Of a DNA stretch of 64,000 nt, positions 45,225-56,460 are shown piece after piece (position 1 is the first letter of the stretch; each line of letters begins with the position of its first letter). The stretch comes from Paulownia fortunei. Its lineage: Eukaryota > Streptophyta > Magnoliopsida > Lamiales > Paulowniaceae. The notes beneath the pieces are model-generated. The model ran no database searches. It was not told where the DNA came from and was given only the letters and a program-made list of their open reading frames with translations. The translations under genes were made by a program, and so were the position numbers. The stretch lies in contig CM033108.1 in the NCBI GenBank assembly GCA_019321725.1, positions 7,148,060 through 7,212,059 on the forward strand. The letters run 5' to 3'.

Positions 45225-45603
45225 GGATTATCAATAAATCGATATTCAATTCCAGTAATATTAACACATTAACACTACATAACATCTAACATTTTCAATT
45301 TTCAAACACTTCTAACATTAACATCCAAATATAAACATTGAAAACATCCAAACAAACTCCATGTTATCATCATTCACACATGATAAATTCCTTCATCTAA
45401 AAAAATACAAATTCCAACAAGTTACAAATACTGCATCTCCACAAATGCATACAACACAACAAAGTGCAGATGATTCAGACTGGAATCAGCCAACATAATC
45501 CAAATTACAAGCTTTAAAGTTACAAAGTTCATAAATAACGGGAGTCTCATTTCCACGCCCACGCCCACTCCAACGGAGTAAAAATCAATAAATAGAATAC
45601 AAA

Positions 45604-45928
45604 TCAATTTTTTGGCACAGTCCCACTCCAACTACCACTAGCTCTCTCCTTTGATGCTCTTCTTATGGCTTCACCTTCAATAGTAGCTCTTTGATTTGGC
45701 ATAGTATTAAAATTCATTCCTCCTCTCACAATGACTGGAGTATTAACCTTTGATGGTTGAGTGACCTATATAAAAATGAACTATTAATAATTAGTGCTTG
45801 GTAATTGAAAAGGAATAATGAGTCATTGATTAAAACTAAGCATACATTCTCACATTTAATGATGAAACCTCATTTGAGTTGCCCCCTATATTAACTCCCA
45901 CTTTGTTAGACATTGGATTTCTATTAAC
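45604..45928 (-). pseudogene. Last two exons of a convergent MULE1 gene
   Basis: Minus strand: exon 45928-45846 (acceptor TTTTTCAG, donor GTATGC) encodes NRNPMSNKVGVNIGGNSNEV. Exon 45765-45604 (acceptor TATAG) encodes 53 residues, including TPVIVRGGMNFNTMPNQR and a basic EAIRRASKERASG tail, ending TGA. Both exons are also in MULE2 (1-176 and 2941-3073), interrupted there by an LTR. A further exon may lie at about 46555-46490 (MERKCKDRLQATLQ, then GTATGT). The family is not recognised: a transposase-gene tail or a captured host gene are both possible. Confidence 0.5.
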
Positions 45929-46859
45929 CTGAAAAATAAAATATAACCGAAAAAATTAGTCATTTACATAGTTAGTACATTATAACTCATAAAATATAAA
46001 TAGTCATGAAAAATTAACATACAAGTAATTGTTCTCCACCATGAATAATTTTTAAAGTAAAATATGTTTATTTCCCAATTGGATCTACAAAAACAAACAA
46101 TTAAAATAAATACAATTAGATGGCTCAATCAGAATACCACCATTTAACAATTAAAACCCTATATTAAGTTACATAACAACCATAAAATTAACACAATCAG
46201 AATACAACCGTTTAACAACATTTAACAAAATTAAAAGAATACAAGAAAATTAACAACCTATTAATAAACTTACAATACCAAAAAAACCCAATCAAAATTT
46301 AACAAAAATATCTAAAATTAGCATACGAAAACCCACAAAAATATAGTTTATAACCAACAAATAAATTCTAAAATAATAGCATAAGAAATACCACAAAAAC
46401 AGCTAATAACATGCAAAATACATTTTTTCTGCACTTAGAAAAAAAGTATTATATGCAAAATACACACACAAAAAAAAAAATGAAGAACATACCTACTGCA
46501 GTGTAGCCTGCAATCTGTCCTTGCATTTTCTCTCCATGGAATCTTTAATTTTTGTTGCAATACACCTCGGTTTGGCTGATTAGTTAGTGAGTAGGGCTTT
46601 GGGATTTTTTGGGATTATGGTTGAAAGAGAAAAATTGAGGATTTGGGAGTCAGTCCTTCAATTTCTGCTGCAACACACCTCAATTTGGCCAATTAATTCT
46701 TGACTAGGTTTTAGAATTTTTCATGATTATGATTGAAAGAGGGAAATTGGCGATCCTAAGGTTAGTAGTTGGAGATGCAGCCCTAATATAACTTTTTTCC
46801 CTTCCAAAATGCTAGCACGTGACACACACATGGTGATTTTCGTTAGTTTTGGATGGATA

Positions 46860-46985
46860 GTTAACGGAGGGGACCAATTTTGATTAAAAAGTAAAACACT
46901 GGTGTCCGGTTTTGATAAGGTCGGAATTTGGGGTACCAAAATTGAAATCAAGGTATACTAGGGGGATGAAAAGTGAATTTATCCA
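46860..46985 (-). repeat. MULE1 right terminal inverted repeat
   Basis: Inverted partner of 44353-44478. Contains GGAGGGGACCAATTTTGATT and TGGGGTACCAAAATTGAAAT, and ends ATCCA before the 9-bp duplication. Confidence 0.85.
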
Positions 46986-47097
46986 ATTTTAAACAATTAA
47001 AAGATTACCATTAAAGCTTAAGCCATATTCAATAAAAAAAAATAGAAGAAATTAAATTGTGTAAAAAATAACTATATATTTTTTAAAATATAAAGCG
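46986..47097. repeat. Repeat H of E2, last piece
   Basis: After the second ATTTTAAAC, homology to 33054-33150 resumes (AAAAGATTACCATTAAA, TTAAATTGTGTAAAAAATAA) and fades at about 47097, the right limit of the E1/E2 duplication. Confidence 0.7.
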
Positions 47098-47690
47098 AGG
47101 TCATCTCCCAAATACAAAATTTGAATAAACAAATGAGTTCTAAATCTGCATTATGAAGATAAAAAATATAAAAGATTTATAATTTTTTGTGAAAAATAAT
47201 GGATTCAAAATAGCTCCTTTTGTTTTTTTCTTAAATATAAGATTTTAATGTATAATAAAATTTTGAAATCATTTCAAAAATTACGCATTTGAATTTTGTA
47301 ATATTTACAATTATAAAAACAATAAATGTTTTGTATGTATAAAAATTTAATACACACTCTTTATGCCACTGAAAAGAACTTAAAAATTAAAGCATGGAAT
47401 CAACTCATTATTTTTTTATTTAATCTATAATCTTGGTAAAAACCACAAAACATAAATTTTGATGTCATTCATTTTTTTTTCTTAAAAAAAGTTATGCTAG
47501 TATTTTGAAAATTATTTTTCCCTAAAATGTATAGGGATACGGTATTTTGGTTATTAAATAGAATATCAATTACATCTTTGACCAAATAATACTAGAAGAA
47601 AGGTCTTTGACAACTTCCTAACCTCTACGGAAGTAAATAAATTATATTGTATTTTTTTAATCACAATCAATATCAACAAAAATAGACAAT
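47098..47690. other. No gene seen
   Basis: AT-rich spacer with no coding or repeat signal recognised. Confidence 0.5.
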
Positions 47691-49699
47691 TCTTCATTTC
47701 TATTGACTTTGCTTTAATTTAGATAAAGTCCACAGACCATATATAGCTAAGGGGTATGATCATGCATATGATGGCGATCATGGAATATGCTTTTATGAAT
47801 TTAGTATTAAAATGTTCTATGTCAATGATAATTGAGATGAGACATCAATTATTCCATTAAGGCTTGCGCATATGAAGTAGGCATGCAAGGAGGATGCCTC
47901 GTTCCATGGGCAGTGGTGTAGAGACGTTAGTAAGTGTATGTGGGTGCTTTTTAGGGAACAAGTACATTGAACAGCCCCTTCCAAAAATTCCTAATTGGAA
48001 ACTATGTTGTCGAACAAGAAATTTCCTCGTTACAATAGTGCAAGATTAGTACTTTGACTTGAGGCACCATTGTAATCCTGTATATGGTTTGTTGTCCTTT
48101 GATTTATTCTGCAATTATAGAACAATCACAAAGGAAATATTTTAAGTGCAATATAATCATGTATGGAGGTTAATGAATGACCAACAAAAGATCCATTATC
48201 TATCTAGAAATAATGGAATCTCCTAACTTTTACACGGTACTTGATTTGTAAATCCTTGGTCAAGGTTTGATGAAAGTTAGATAATAGTTTTCTAATTTCA
48301 TCATGGAGTCAAGTAACTAAAAATGGATACATAGTTATTATGCTAATATAGTTTCAACTAATAATCTATAACCTAAGAATAATTGAGAGATTAGTTGATG
48401 GAATTACCTTACTTGCTAGATATTCATACTGGAAAGGTTCACTACCTTCACCTATATCTAGGTCTAGCGTGTTGCTAGACACTAATCATGATTTTTGGGT
48501 TCTTAAAATTAAAGAGTTAATTAATTAAATTAATTAATCAAGACACTTTAATTCTTCAACTAAGTCTTAATAGTTGTGAGCTCACCACTGGCATATTGGT
48601 GAATCTAGGGGTCACACACAAATTTGCAGAAATCTATTTCTCTTTTAGAAATTATCTAAATATTGGATTAGATTAATTATAATTAATTAATGGGCTCAAA
48701 TTAATTCAAATATTTAATTAAATCAGCTAATTGATAGATTAATTAATTAAATCTAATTAGATTATGGACCCCAATTGGAATAAATTCATTAATTGATTGG
48801 ATCAGTTAATTAAATGAACCTAACTAATTCGTGAGACAAATTAAAATTATTAAGACTAAATTAAATTGGATCTAGTTGAGTCTATGCCCAATTGGTGTGG
48901 ACTTGTAGAAAGTCCATGGGATTAAATAAGATTTAATTCTAGCATTTAATGGAATATAGTATGAACAAAAATTTCACCCTAGGAGTTGGAGATAAGGAAA
49001 GTGTTTGAGAAATGGTAGAAGATAACAAGGAAGTTGACTCTCATTTGAAACGGGATAAAGGGACTAAAAGGGAATTTTTCCTACAGATTTTTGAGTGTCT
49101 TTTGAGTAAGAAAAGAAAAGTGTCTATATGTTTCCTCCTCCAATCAGCAAAAAATCATACCCTCTCCTTATTCCTCCTTTTGAGTAAAATTATTATATTT
49201 TTTACCAAAATCTCCCAATTTTATCTGCCACTTCTATAAGGTTTTAATTCTTATATTCAAAGGTTGAATCAAGAATTAAATCACATACACCAAATACACA
49301 AAGGTGTGTTTCTATTCCACATATTGAGTTTTTGGATGGAATTGTCAGATTTGCTTCTACTAGCATAGAAATAATCGTGTGTGGACATTCAGGGTGTGCA
49401 TACACTTAGAGAGATAACACATGGGATATGAAACATTTCTTATTAAATGGGTTCCATGAATTTGTTCATGGAGAGATAATGACTTGAGTCGTTTCAATCC
49501 CTACATCAACTGGTGTGCTTCGAGTATAAATTCTGAATTTATACTTGCATTATACAGGAAAAATAAAAAACGCAAAATTGATCAATTACATTTAATTTGG
49601 GATATGATTTATTGCATATGATATATGTTTATTTTCAATTGTTGAGAATTTTTTAAGTTCTGTTGCATTAAGTATCCCCGTATTTTTGCAAACCCAACA
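47691..49699 (+). mobile_element. Copia-type LTR (family F), plus orientation, truncated on the left
   Basis: Inverse of the solo LTR at 6808-9039. It shares CATATGATGGCGATCATGGA near 47768, GTGGGTGCTTTTTAGGGAAC near 47941, GAGATAGGTTTA-like and TTAATTAATTAA-rich segments, and ends GCAAACCCAACA at 49699. The left end lacks the AGAGTAGGATGCCC-like terminus. No primer-binding site follows at 49700, so it is a solo or truncated LTR. The frame at 49012-49239 is not gene-like. Confidence 0.65.
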
Positions 49700-50124
49700 T
49701 GATGTTGTTGACGCTATTATGTATATTTGTTTGTAGTAAAATAATGGTTGTCCATATTATTTTTCGTAGTTCAATAATGTAGTGGTTTCTTAGGATAATA
49801 CAATAGATTCCTTGTAAGATGACTTGATAGCATGTTAATTTAGTATCTTTCATCAAAGACTTGTGATGAAAGAAATGTTTTTTACACTTTAAATATGTGC
49901 ATCTCATATAGTTTTTGAATAATCAAATATTTAATACTTTATGGTACTTCTTTTAATAAGTTTGCTTAAATTATTAACTGTCTTAGCATTGGAACTTATT
50001 CAATCTTTAGCTAATATCAATTATTATTCTTTTTTTATTAATTTTTTTTAAAAAATTTAAGGACTAATGATTATGCTGATTTTTTTATTTGTACTTTTCA
50101 AGATTCATTAGAATTTATTAAGTA
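49700..50124. other. No gene seen
   Basis: AT-rich spacer between two LTRs. The 79-aa minus frame at 49668-49907 has no domain. Confidence 0.5.
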
Positions 50125-51278
50125 TGTTGAGTTTGCATGATCCAAGGATGTGAAACATAGAAAAAATTTAAAATTTTAAAACCAACACAATAAATGTGAA
50201 TAATTACATCAGGAAACTCATGCGATTGATCGAATTATGAGCTTTACTATCTAGTGTGGGAAAGTTTCAGAAAATTTACCTGCATTACACTACGGCTAAT
50301 GTAGGAATTGAAACGATTCAAATTATTATCACACGATGAATAAATCTCAAAGTTCTTCAAACCAAACTCCTTTTATTGAAAATTAATTTACTTCTAGGAC
50401 CTCCTCTAATGGTATCCACACCTTAGGAACTTTTATGAGTCTCGAATTTGTGCTCGTAAATTCAAATTCAGATTTCTACACTAGAATTTAGGAATGTAGT
50501 TTAACTCTTAATTCAACAAGGTGAAGAAAGAATTAAAAAAGATGGAAACTTTTTAATAGAATAAGAGAACAAGAAAAGAACAAGGAAGTGGACGATTTTG
50601 GAGAGCTCAAGTGGCCAAATTCTTGTGTTCAATAGAACAATTCATTCGGCCATTGGGTGGGTAGGGGGGTGGGGGCAATGTGTTATCACTTCTTCAATCC
50701 TAATCCTATTAGATATATATCTCGTTCCTTTGTTATGTCATCTCTTTGTCTCTACCTAAAGTTACAAGTCTTCGATTTTCTCATTAAAACTCTTAACAGA
50801 CCTCCTACGAGCCCATTAACCCTTTGGCTTGTACTCTAATTAATTTAATTAAGATCATTTAATTGATCTCCATCAATTAGAAAAGTCTAATTGAATTAAT
50901 TAATCCAATCAATCAATTAAATGATTCCAGTTAAGCATCCTATCAAGCATGTCACTACACCGATGCTTATGGAATAAGGCATCCTACTTAAGAGTTTGCA
51001 TCGCATATGCAAGTATCAATGGGACCATTGATGTCATATCTCAATGACCCTTGACTTGGAATGCTTTAAGACCAAAGCCATAGAGACATATTCTATAATC
51101 GCCATCATATGTGCAACCATGTTCTATAGTTATATTTGGTCTAAGAACTTCACCTAATTCTTATAGTGGTGAATTCTAGATAAAGATTACCATTAATTGA
51201 TACCAATATGAAAAAGATTGTTTCTATAAAAGTGTAAAAACTACCAAACCAATTAGCTCATTGGACAATACACTAACA
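50125..51278 (-). mobile_element. Element B, 3' LTR
   Basis: Runs from TGTTGAGTTTGCATGATCC to ATACACTAACA. Aligns with the start of the LTR at 53204 and, at its right end, with the ends at 8810-9039 and 59086-59297. On the minus strand the neighbouring sequence is GGCAAGTGGGAGAT, the classic Copia polypurine tract. It differs from the 5' LTR at roughly a quarter or more of positions by eye, so the element is old. Confidence 0.75.
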
Positions 51279-51292
51279 ATCTCCCACTTGCC
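51279..51292 (-). other. Element B polypurine tract
   Basis: Minus strand GGCAAGTGGGAGAT directly before the 3' LTR. This form (AAGTGGGAGATTGTT) is typical of plant Ty1/Copia elements. Confidence 0.8.
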
Positions 51293-53187
51293 TTAGAGAT
51301 AATTACCCTTGTATTAAGGCCCATCTTGTCAAGATACTCTTCAAATACTGTCTAAGGGGTTGAATGAGTAACTATGCTATATTTTCGACCGAGGTAATTC
51401 TTACTACAAGCTATGAGAACAAAAAACCTGCTATTCTATTATTTTCTCTAGTAGGAATTAGCAATAACTATTATCCTATGGTAGGTTGAAATTTATGCAT
51501 TCATTCTATTGATATCCTTTTATAATATTGTATTTAATTATAAATGTCTCCATTATTTTATTCAAATTTCATCACTCTCAAGATGGCAATTCGAAAAGCC
51601 TTATTTTCTAGTGGGATTGAGGTCCAATTAGTATTGTCATCCACCCCAATTTTTTGGACCCATGTACAACATTAAAAGGTGGTTAACATAATGACGATTG
51701 CATCCCCATGCAATCGTCAAGCTATTTTACCTCAACTTTCTCATATACTCCAATTTTATGAGCCTATATGGTACTTATGTCAAATGAGACCCATCAAACA
51801 TCTATATTAATGAAATATTTAAATATCCCATGACTCGTGACCAACACTTAACATCGCATTACATGGTCATCTCCATGCGAGTAATGATCACATCTTTCCA
51901 TCCTTAGCATATCATACAACTCGTGGCCAATGTGCTAAATGCATTACAAGTCTCATGTCATATACTATTGATGTAAGGCATAGATAATTGGGTCCAACTC
52001 ATCAACTTTTTAATCATGTTTATTTAATCTTCACTAATCTAATGGCGACAAGCATACATCATAAGGAAAATATTAAATAAACCAACCTTGCATCACCTAC
52101 ATTCTAAAATAAAGGGATGATCATGGGCCTTTAATCCTATGTGATCCACTCGAGCCAAAGTGGATTAAAGTCAATCTAAGGGTGATAATTAAAATAAAAA
52201 TACACCTATCTATTACATAAATATATCTTATACATTCATGGGCTTCATTTCCAACTTTTCCTCTATCTTCATTCCATCTTCTCATAATTTTTGCCGAATT
52301 ACAAAAAGATAAATCGCACCTCCTAATTCTACTCTCTTTATATTTGAAATACTACAAGAAATCTTAGAATAATTCCAATAGGAGTACATAGGAGGGAGAT
52401 AGAATTATATTCAGAATAAAAACTAGATAAAGATGTGTCTCACGGGCCTCATTTTAATTAATGACGAGATATGTATAAAATTAAACCAATCACATTGGTC
52501 TAGGCTACATGATCATTCATCAACAACATGCTTAATACATAATCATCATATGTAAATTTACCAATTACATTATATCTTATCATTCAAATTTGGGATTTAA
52601 ATTTTGATTTTTCAAGAAAAATGATTTTTCATAAATTAGAATTAACATTTAAGTATTTTTATATAACAATTAGCAATGAGACAGGATGGAGCAGTAACCT
52701 AAGGTAGCTACCTATCGGGTGGCAGGGTGACTAGCAGTCTGGCTGTGTACATGAGGGGCTGCTTGAGGCACTCGTTGTGTGCCCTGGTGCCCACACGATT
52801 AGCACCCATTAGGTGCCTAAGTAGCCTAACCAACTGGTGGGTTGGGCACCTACACACTTGGGACCCATTAAGTGCCCATGTGTCTACCAACCCACACATG
52901 GAGTAGCTGGCGCCCATACTTCGGGTGATGGATGCCTTGGCTGACTACCCAACAGTCTCCCCGACGTTAGGCGTTCTATTGGTTTTTCATGATGACGACT
53001 ACCGGCATTCCACCCGACTTCACACGTTGGGTAGTCTCATTTCTTAAAATATTTTAACAATTAAAATGATAAACATAATTAGTCCTAAATAAATAAATAA
53101 TTTAAAAAATCAAACACACATATGATTATTTAATTCAACACATAAATTTAAATAAATGTAATTATGAAGGTATTAAAAATGCATAAA
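51293..53187 (-). mobile_element. Element B interior, non-coding
   Basis: 1.9 kb between polypurine tract and primer-binding site with no gag or pol. Collinear with the interior of element C (59298-61268). Conserved blocks include TTGATATCCTTTTATAATAT, TCGTGACCAACACTTAACAT-like, and GGATGATCATGGGCCTTTAA-like sequence. Conservation of a non-coding interior with both priming signals fits a non-autonomous derivative moved by a partner element. Confidence 0.7.
52690..53045. repeat. GC-rich block with imperfect repeats (element B)
   Basis: A sharp GC-rich island in AT-rich DNA, near the primer-binding-site end. Words such as GGTGGGTTGGGCACC, TTGGGACCCATTAAGTGCCC and AGCACCCATTAGGTGCC recur about 50-60 bp apart. 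Related blocks are at 58780-59085 and 60835-61170. The 69-aa minus frame through it is not conserved in the other copies. Confidence 0.75.
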
Positions 53188-53203
53188 CAGACTCTGATAC
53201 CAC
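53188..53203 (-). other. Element B primer-binding site
   Basis: The minus strand reads GTGGTATCAGAGTCTG immediately after the LTR end CCTAACA, matching the initiator-tRNA-Met type. Confidence 0.8.
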
Positions 53204-53875
53204 TGTTAGGTTCACACGTTCCTGGGATGCAACACATAGTAAAAATTTAAAAATTTAAAAACACAACAATTGAGGTTCTTTACATCCCAGAACCCATGCA
53301 ATAGATATTGAAATATTTAAATTGTTATCCTATGATGAACGAATCTCCAAGTTCTTCAAAGCAAGCACCTTTGATTGAAGATTGATTCGCTTTTAAATCT
53401 CAATTATTATTCTTCTAATGGTATCCACACCTTATAAATTTTCATGAATTCAAATTTATGCTATTGAATTTGAATTCTGATTTTAACACTAAAATTTGAG
53501 AGTGTATTTTAATAGTGAAGAAAGAAATAAACTAACATAAAAAAGGTGAAATCTTTTTGAAGGGATAAAAGAACAAAAAAAAAAGGAAGGAAGTAGTACT
53601 CCTTTAACCCTAATCTTATTATGTTTGTATCTCTTTCCTTCCTTATCTCATCTCTTTATTTCTAATTAAGAATAGAAGTCTTTGACTTTTTCATCTAAAT
53701 TCCTAAGGAGACTCCTACAAGCCCATCTACCATTAGACTTGAACTCTAATTATTTAATTAAGTCTATTTAATTGATCTCATCAATTAAACAAGCTTAATT
53801 CAATTAGTTAAATTGTTCCACTTAGGCATCCTAATCAAAGTAAACACAACTAAATAATTATATTATTTAATTGGA
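53204..53875 (-). mobile_element. Element B, 5' LTR (partial)
   Basis: Begins TGTTAGGTTCACACG. Parallel to 50125-50940 (GAATCTCCAAGTTCTTCAAA, TAATGGTATCCACACCTTA, TTCCACTTAGGCATCCTA). The remaining part of the LTR is missing and the sequence switches to a spacer shared with element C. Confidence 0.7.
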
Positions 53876-54205
53876 TAATTGGATAGCTTGTAGTTATGGG
53901 TTTTAAGTTGATCTCCTCCTTTTTTAGGTTCTTGAAGAGTTTTATATAGCCTTTCAAGGTTCCTTAAAGGCTCCTAAGAGCTTTTAAAGGACTATTAGTG
54001 CTAGATTCTTTGTATAATACTAGCCTTCTAGACCTTGTTCTCAATCGTCCTAGAGGCTGGAGCGAGGGTCAATGCTTTACTTTGGTTCACCTCTAGAAAG
54101 GGCCTGAAGACCCTATTTTCAGGTATGGAGCCACCTTCTTCATCTGGAATGCCCCCTTTTCATTTTCTCTAAGGAGCGGTATTCATGAGTTCCTCGCTTT
54201 TAGGC
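53876..54205. repeat. Spacer shared with 62440-62725
   Basis: Contains TTTTAAAGGACTATTAGTGC, TTCTCAATCGTCCTAGAGGC, and CTTTTCATTTTCTCTAAG. Present once beside B and once beside C, in the same order, so LTR, spacer and palindrome arm were duplicated as a unit. Origin not recognised. Confidence 0.65.
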
Positions 54206-55338
54206 TGCGAGGAAACAAACATATTTTGCTTTTATAATTTTTTCTATTTAAGTCCTATGTAAATGCTTTGAGTGTGGGTTGTAAATAATAATTAAGGATT
54301 TATTTTTAAAAAAATTATTATGTCTTAATTTCAAATTCTTTTCCCATATGTTTTCACTTCATTTCTTGGGGATCTATTATATGTCATGTAATGCAAAAAA
54401 TCTAGATATATTCTGCTTTTATCTTTATTTTCTTTTCTTTTTATTTTTTTTATTTCATAAGTTATACCCTATTTAAATGGTTTTTATGGTTGTTGCACCT
54501 CATCGATAAGATTAAGATGCTAAAGAGTAGACAAATTTTAATACACTTCTTCACTGCAGGCAGAACACTTAGGTGGAATTTTCATAGATGAGTGGCAACT
54601 TCTACAACATTTGCTTTGTTTTAATACCCTGTTAAATAATTACCTCATCCAAAAGCTTAAGATTTTACAGTGGGGATAATTTTAATCTTTTTAATGACTA
54701 AAAGAATAGTTGAACTATTAGTTTAGTGGAAATTCAAAGGTTAACCTTTTACCCGTCCCTCTTATTTTTCTTAGCGAGGCTACATTTCTACTCTTCTATT
54801 TACATATAAGGGGGTAAAATAGAAAACATTTTAATTTTTGGAGTAAAAAAAGTTATATTTTTTCTAGCAAATAATTTGAGGATTTCAACAATGATGGTTT
54901 ATGCAGGATTATTAAATGAATATTGGATTCTGATTGAGGTTTCTCATTGGGAATAAAAAGGATAGTAGTAAAGGATTTCTGAGAAAAAATCTATGTATTT
55001 ACCGAAGAAAAGGCTGGTTTTGCTGTTAGTGGGCCTATTTGAGAATCTAGGAAACTATCTAAAATAGAAGTGCCTTTCTTATTTAAGAATTACTCAATAG
55101 CTGAAGAATACTTATTGGATGAAATGGGTGGTGGCACAAGTGGATCAGTGGAATCGAAACTATGTTAATTCTATGATAATGATATGCTAGTTTTAGCTTT
55201 TATCAAAAGGAAAACTTCTAGATTTACCAATGAATGTTCCATTTAGAACAGTAAACATGTAAGGAAGTGCATGAGTTCAAGAGGCAATTCCAAGTTACAA
55301 GTAGGGAGCCTAAAGATAGGTCCAACGCTAATCACAAA
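54206..55338 (+). repeat. Third copy of the palindrome left arm, cut by an assembly gap
   Basis: Collinear with 25590-26670 and 36610-37680, starting at GGAAACAAACATATTTTGCT. It enters the IDM1-like part (pseudogene region 54870-55338: ATTTGAGGATTTCAACAATG, then a RFTNECS-like segment) and stops at the run of Ns. Confidence 0.8.
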
Positions 55339-55438
55339 NNNNNNNNNNNNNNNNNNNNNNNNNNNNNNNNNNNNNNNNNNNNNNNNNNNNNNNNNNNNNN
55401 NNNNNNNNNNNNNNNNNNNNNNNNNNNNNNNNNNNNNN
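55339..55438. other. Assembly gap, 100 N
   Basis: Exactly 100 Ns, a conventional size for an unknown gap. It falls inside the third IDM1-like arm, where an inverted partner arm is expected. The sequence on the right is an unrelated Gypsy LTR. Confidence 0.99.
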
Positions 55439-55862
55439 GGTTGAGAGCACTTCCTTCAATACCTTTCTTGATTGGACTTCTTCTTCTTCTCAACTTGTGT
55501 TTAAGTTCTTGGATATGATCCCTATTTATACTTGTAGAATGAAGGCTCTTGCCTTTTTTACTTGATGACATGAAAGAATTTGATTGGTTTTTCATGATTG
55601 GATAGACATTAACTGCCTTAATCACAAGATGTGATTTAAATTACCATAATATTAGTATTCACTTCTATAATTTGCAATATACAATCTTTATTGCGAAAAT
55701 ATCATAATTAGATACATGAAAATATTTAATTTTATCAATAAACTATTTTATTTAATTTTTGAAATTTAATGATAATTCCAAAAATAAATAAAAATATAAA
55801 ATTGATAAGTTAAAATTTATTACACATGTCAATGCATAATTGGTTGTAAATTTTTCATGTCT
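55439..55862 (-). mobile_element. Gag-only Gypsy element, 3' LTR (partial, next to the gap)
   Basis: On the minus strand it begins TGTAGACATGAAAAATTTAC just after a purine tract (AAAGGGGAATT, about 55863-55875). It contains a TATA box (TATAAATAGG, 55521-55530), as expected of a U3 promoter, and is cut by the gap. Only a few hundred bases of a partner remain near 58018. Confidence 0.65.
55521..55530 (-). promoter_or_regulatory. LTR TATA box
   Basis: The minus strand reads TATAAATAGG, about 335 bp inside the 3' LTR. It fits the promoter of the Gypsy element. No other host-type promoter was located with confidence in the window. Confidence 0.5.
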
Positions 55863-55929
55863 ACAAATTCCCCTTTGAGACTTGTTCACATGCAACCAAT
55901 GTGTGTGAAAAGTGAATAAGTCTCGAAAT

Positions 55930-56460
55930 CTTTTGAATTGATTTCAACTTGTAGATAGTTTATTCTTATATCAAGAAATTCTTAACTTGATTTGACTTTA
56001 TAGATAGTTTATATTCGTATCAAGGAGTCTCAATTTGAATTTAAAATTTGTTAGATAGTTTATACTCGTATCAAGGAGTTTTCATTTAAATTTGAAATTT
56101 GTAGATAGTTTATACTTCTATCAAGAAGTTTTCATTTGAATTTCACTTCTAGACATTTTATACTCATATCAATGAGTGTTTCATTTGATTTGACTTGTAG
56201 ACCTTTTATACTCATATCAAGGAGTATTTCATTTAAATTTGAATTTGTCATTTAGTTTATACTCATATCAAGGAGTCTTTATTTAGATTTGACTTATAGA
56301 CCTTTTATACTCTTGTCAATGAGTACTTCATTTGATTTGATTTGTAGACCTTCTATGCTCATATCAAGGAGCTTTCCTGAAAGTTTATGCTCTTATCAAG
56401 GAGCACTGGAGAAAACTTTAATTTGAAAATTTTAGATAGTTTATGCTCGTATTTAGGAGT
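55930..56460. repeat. Minisatellite of about ten units, each with a small hairpin
   Basis: Period about 50-58 bp: TAGATAGTTTATACTCGTAT, CAAGGAGT, TTTCATTTGAATTTGA and variants. Each unit contains ATACTC…GAGTAT, an inverted repeat of about 6 bp with an 8-nt loop. In variant units both sides of the stem change together (GCTC with GAGC at about 56355-56405). It lies between gag and the polypurine tract, where pol would be in a full element. Confidence 0.85.

Larger units (their letters stand above)
44353..46985 (+). mobile_element. MULE1, Mutator-like element carrying two gene-like units
   Basis: 2,633 bp with terminal inverted repeats of about 125 bp. The left is AGGGATAAATTTACTTTTGG. The reverse complement of the right is TGGATAAATTCACTTTTCAT, continuing through CAATTTTGGTACCCCA. 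A perfect 9-bp duplication ATTTTAAAC flanks it, the Mutator signature. E1 preserves the empty site. It carries a GRF zinc-finger/membrane gene on the plus strand and the 3' exons of a convergent gene on the minus strand. I found no transposase core, so it is probably non-autonomous. Confidence 0.88.

Noticed and set aside
51293..53187. Hidden gag or pol in the interior of element B
   Set aside because: No frame above 70 aa, and none shared with element C. The conserved words are spread over all frames.
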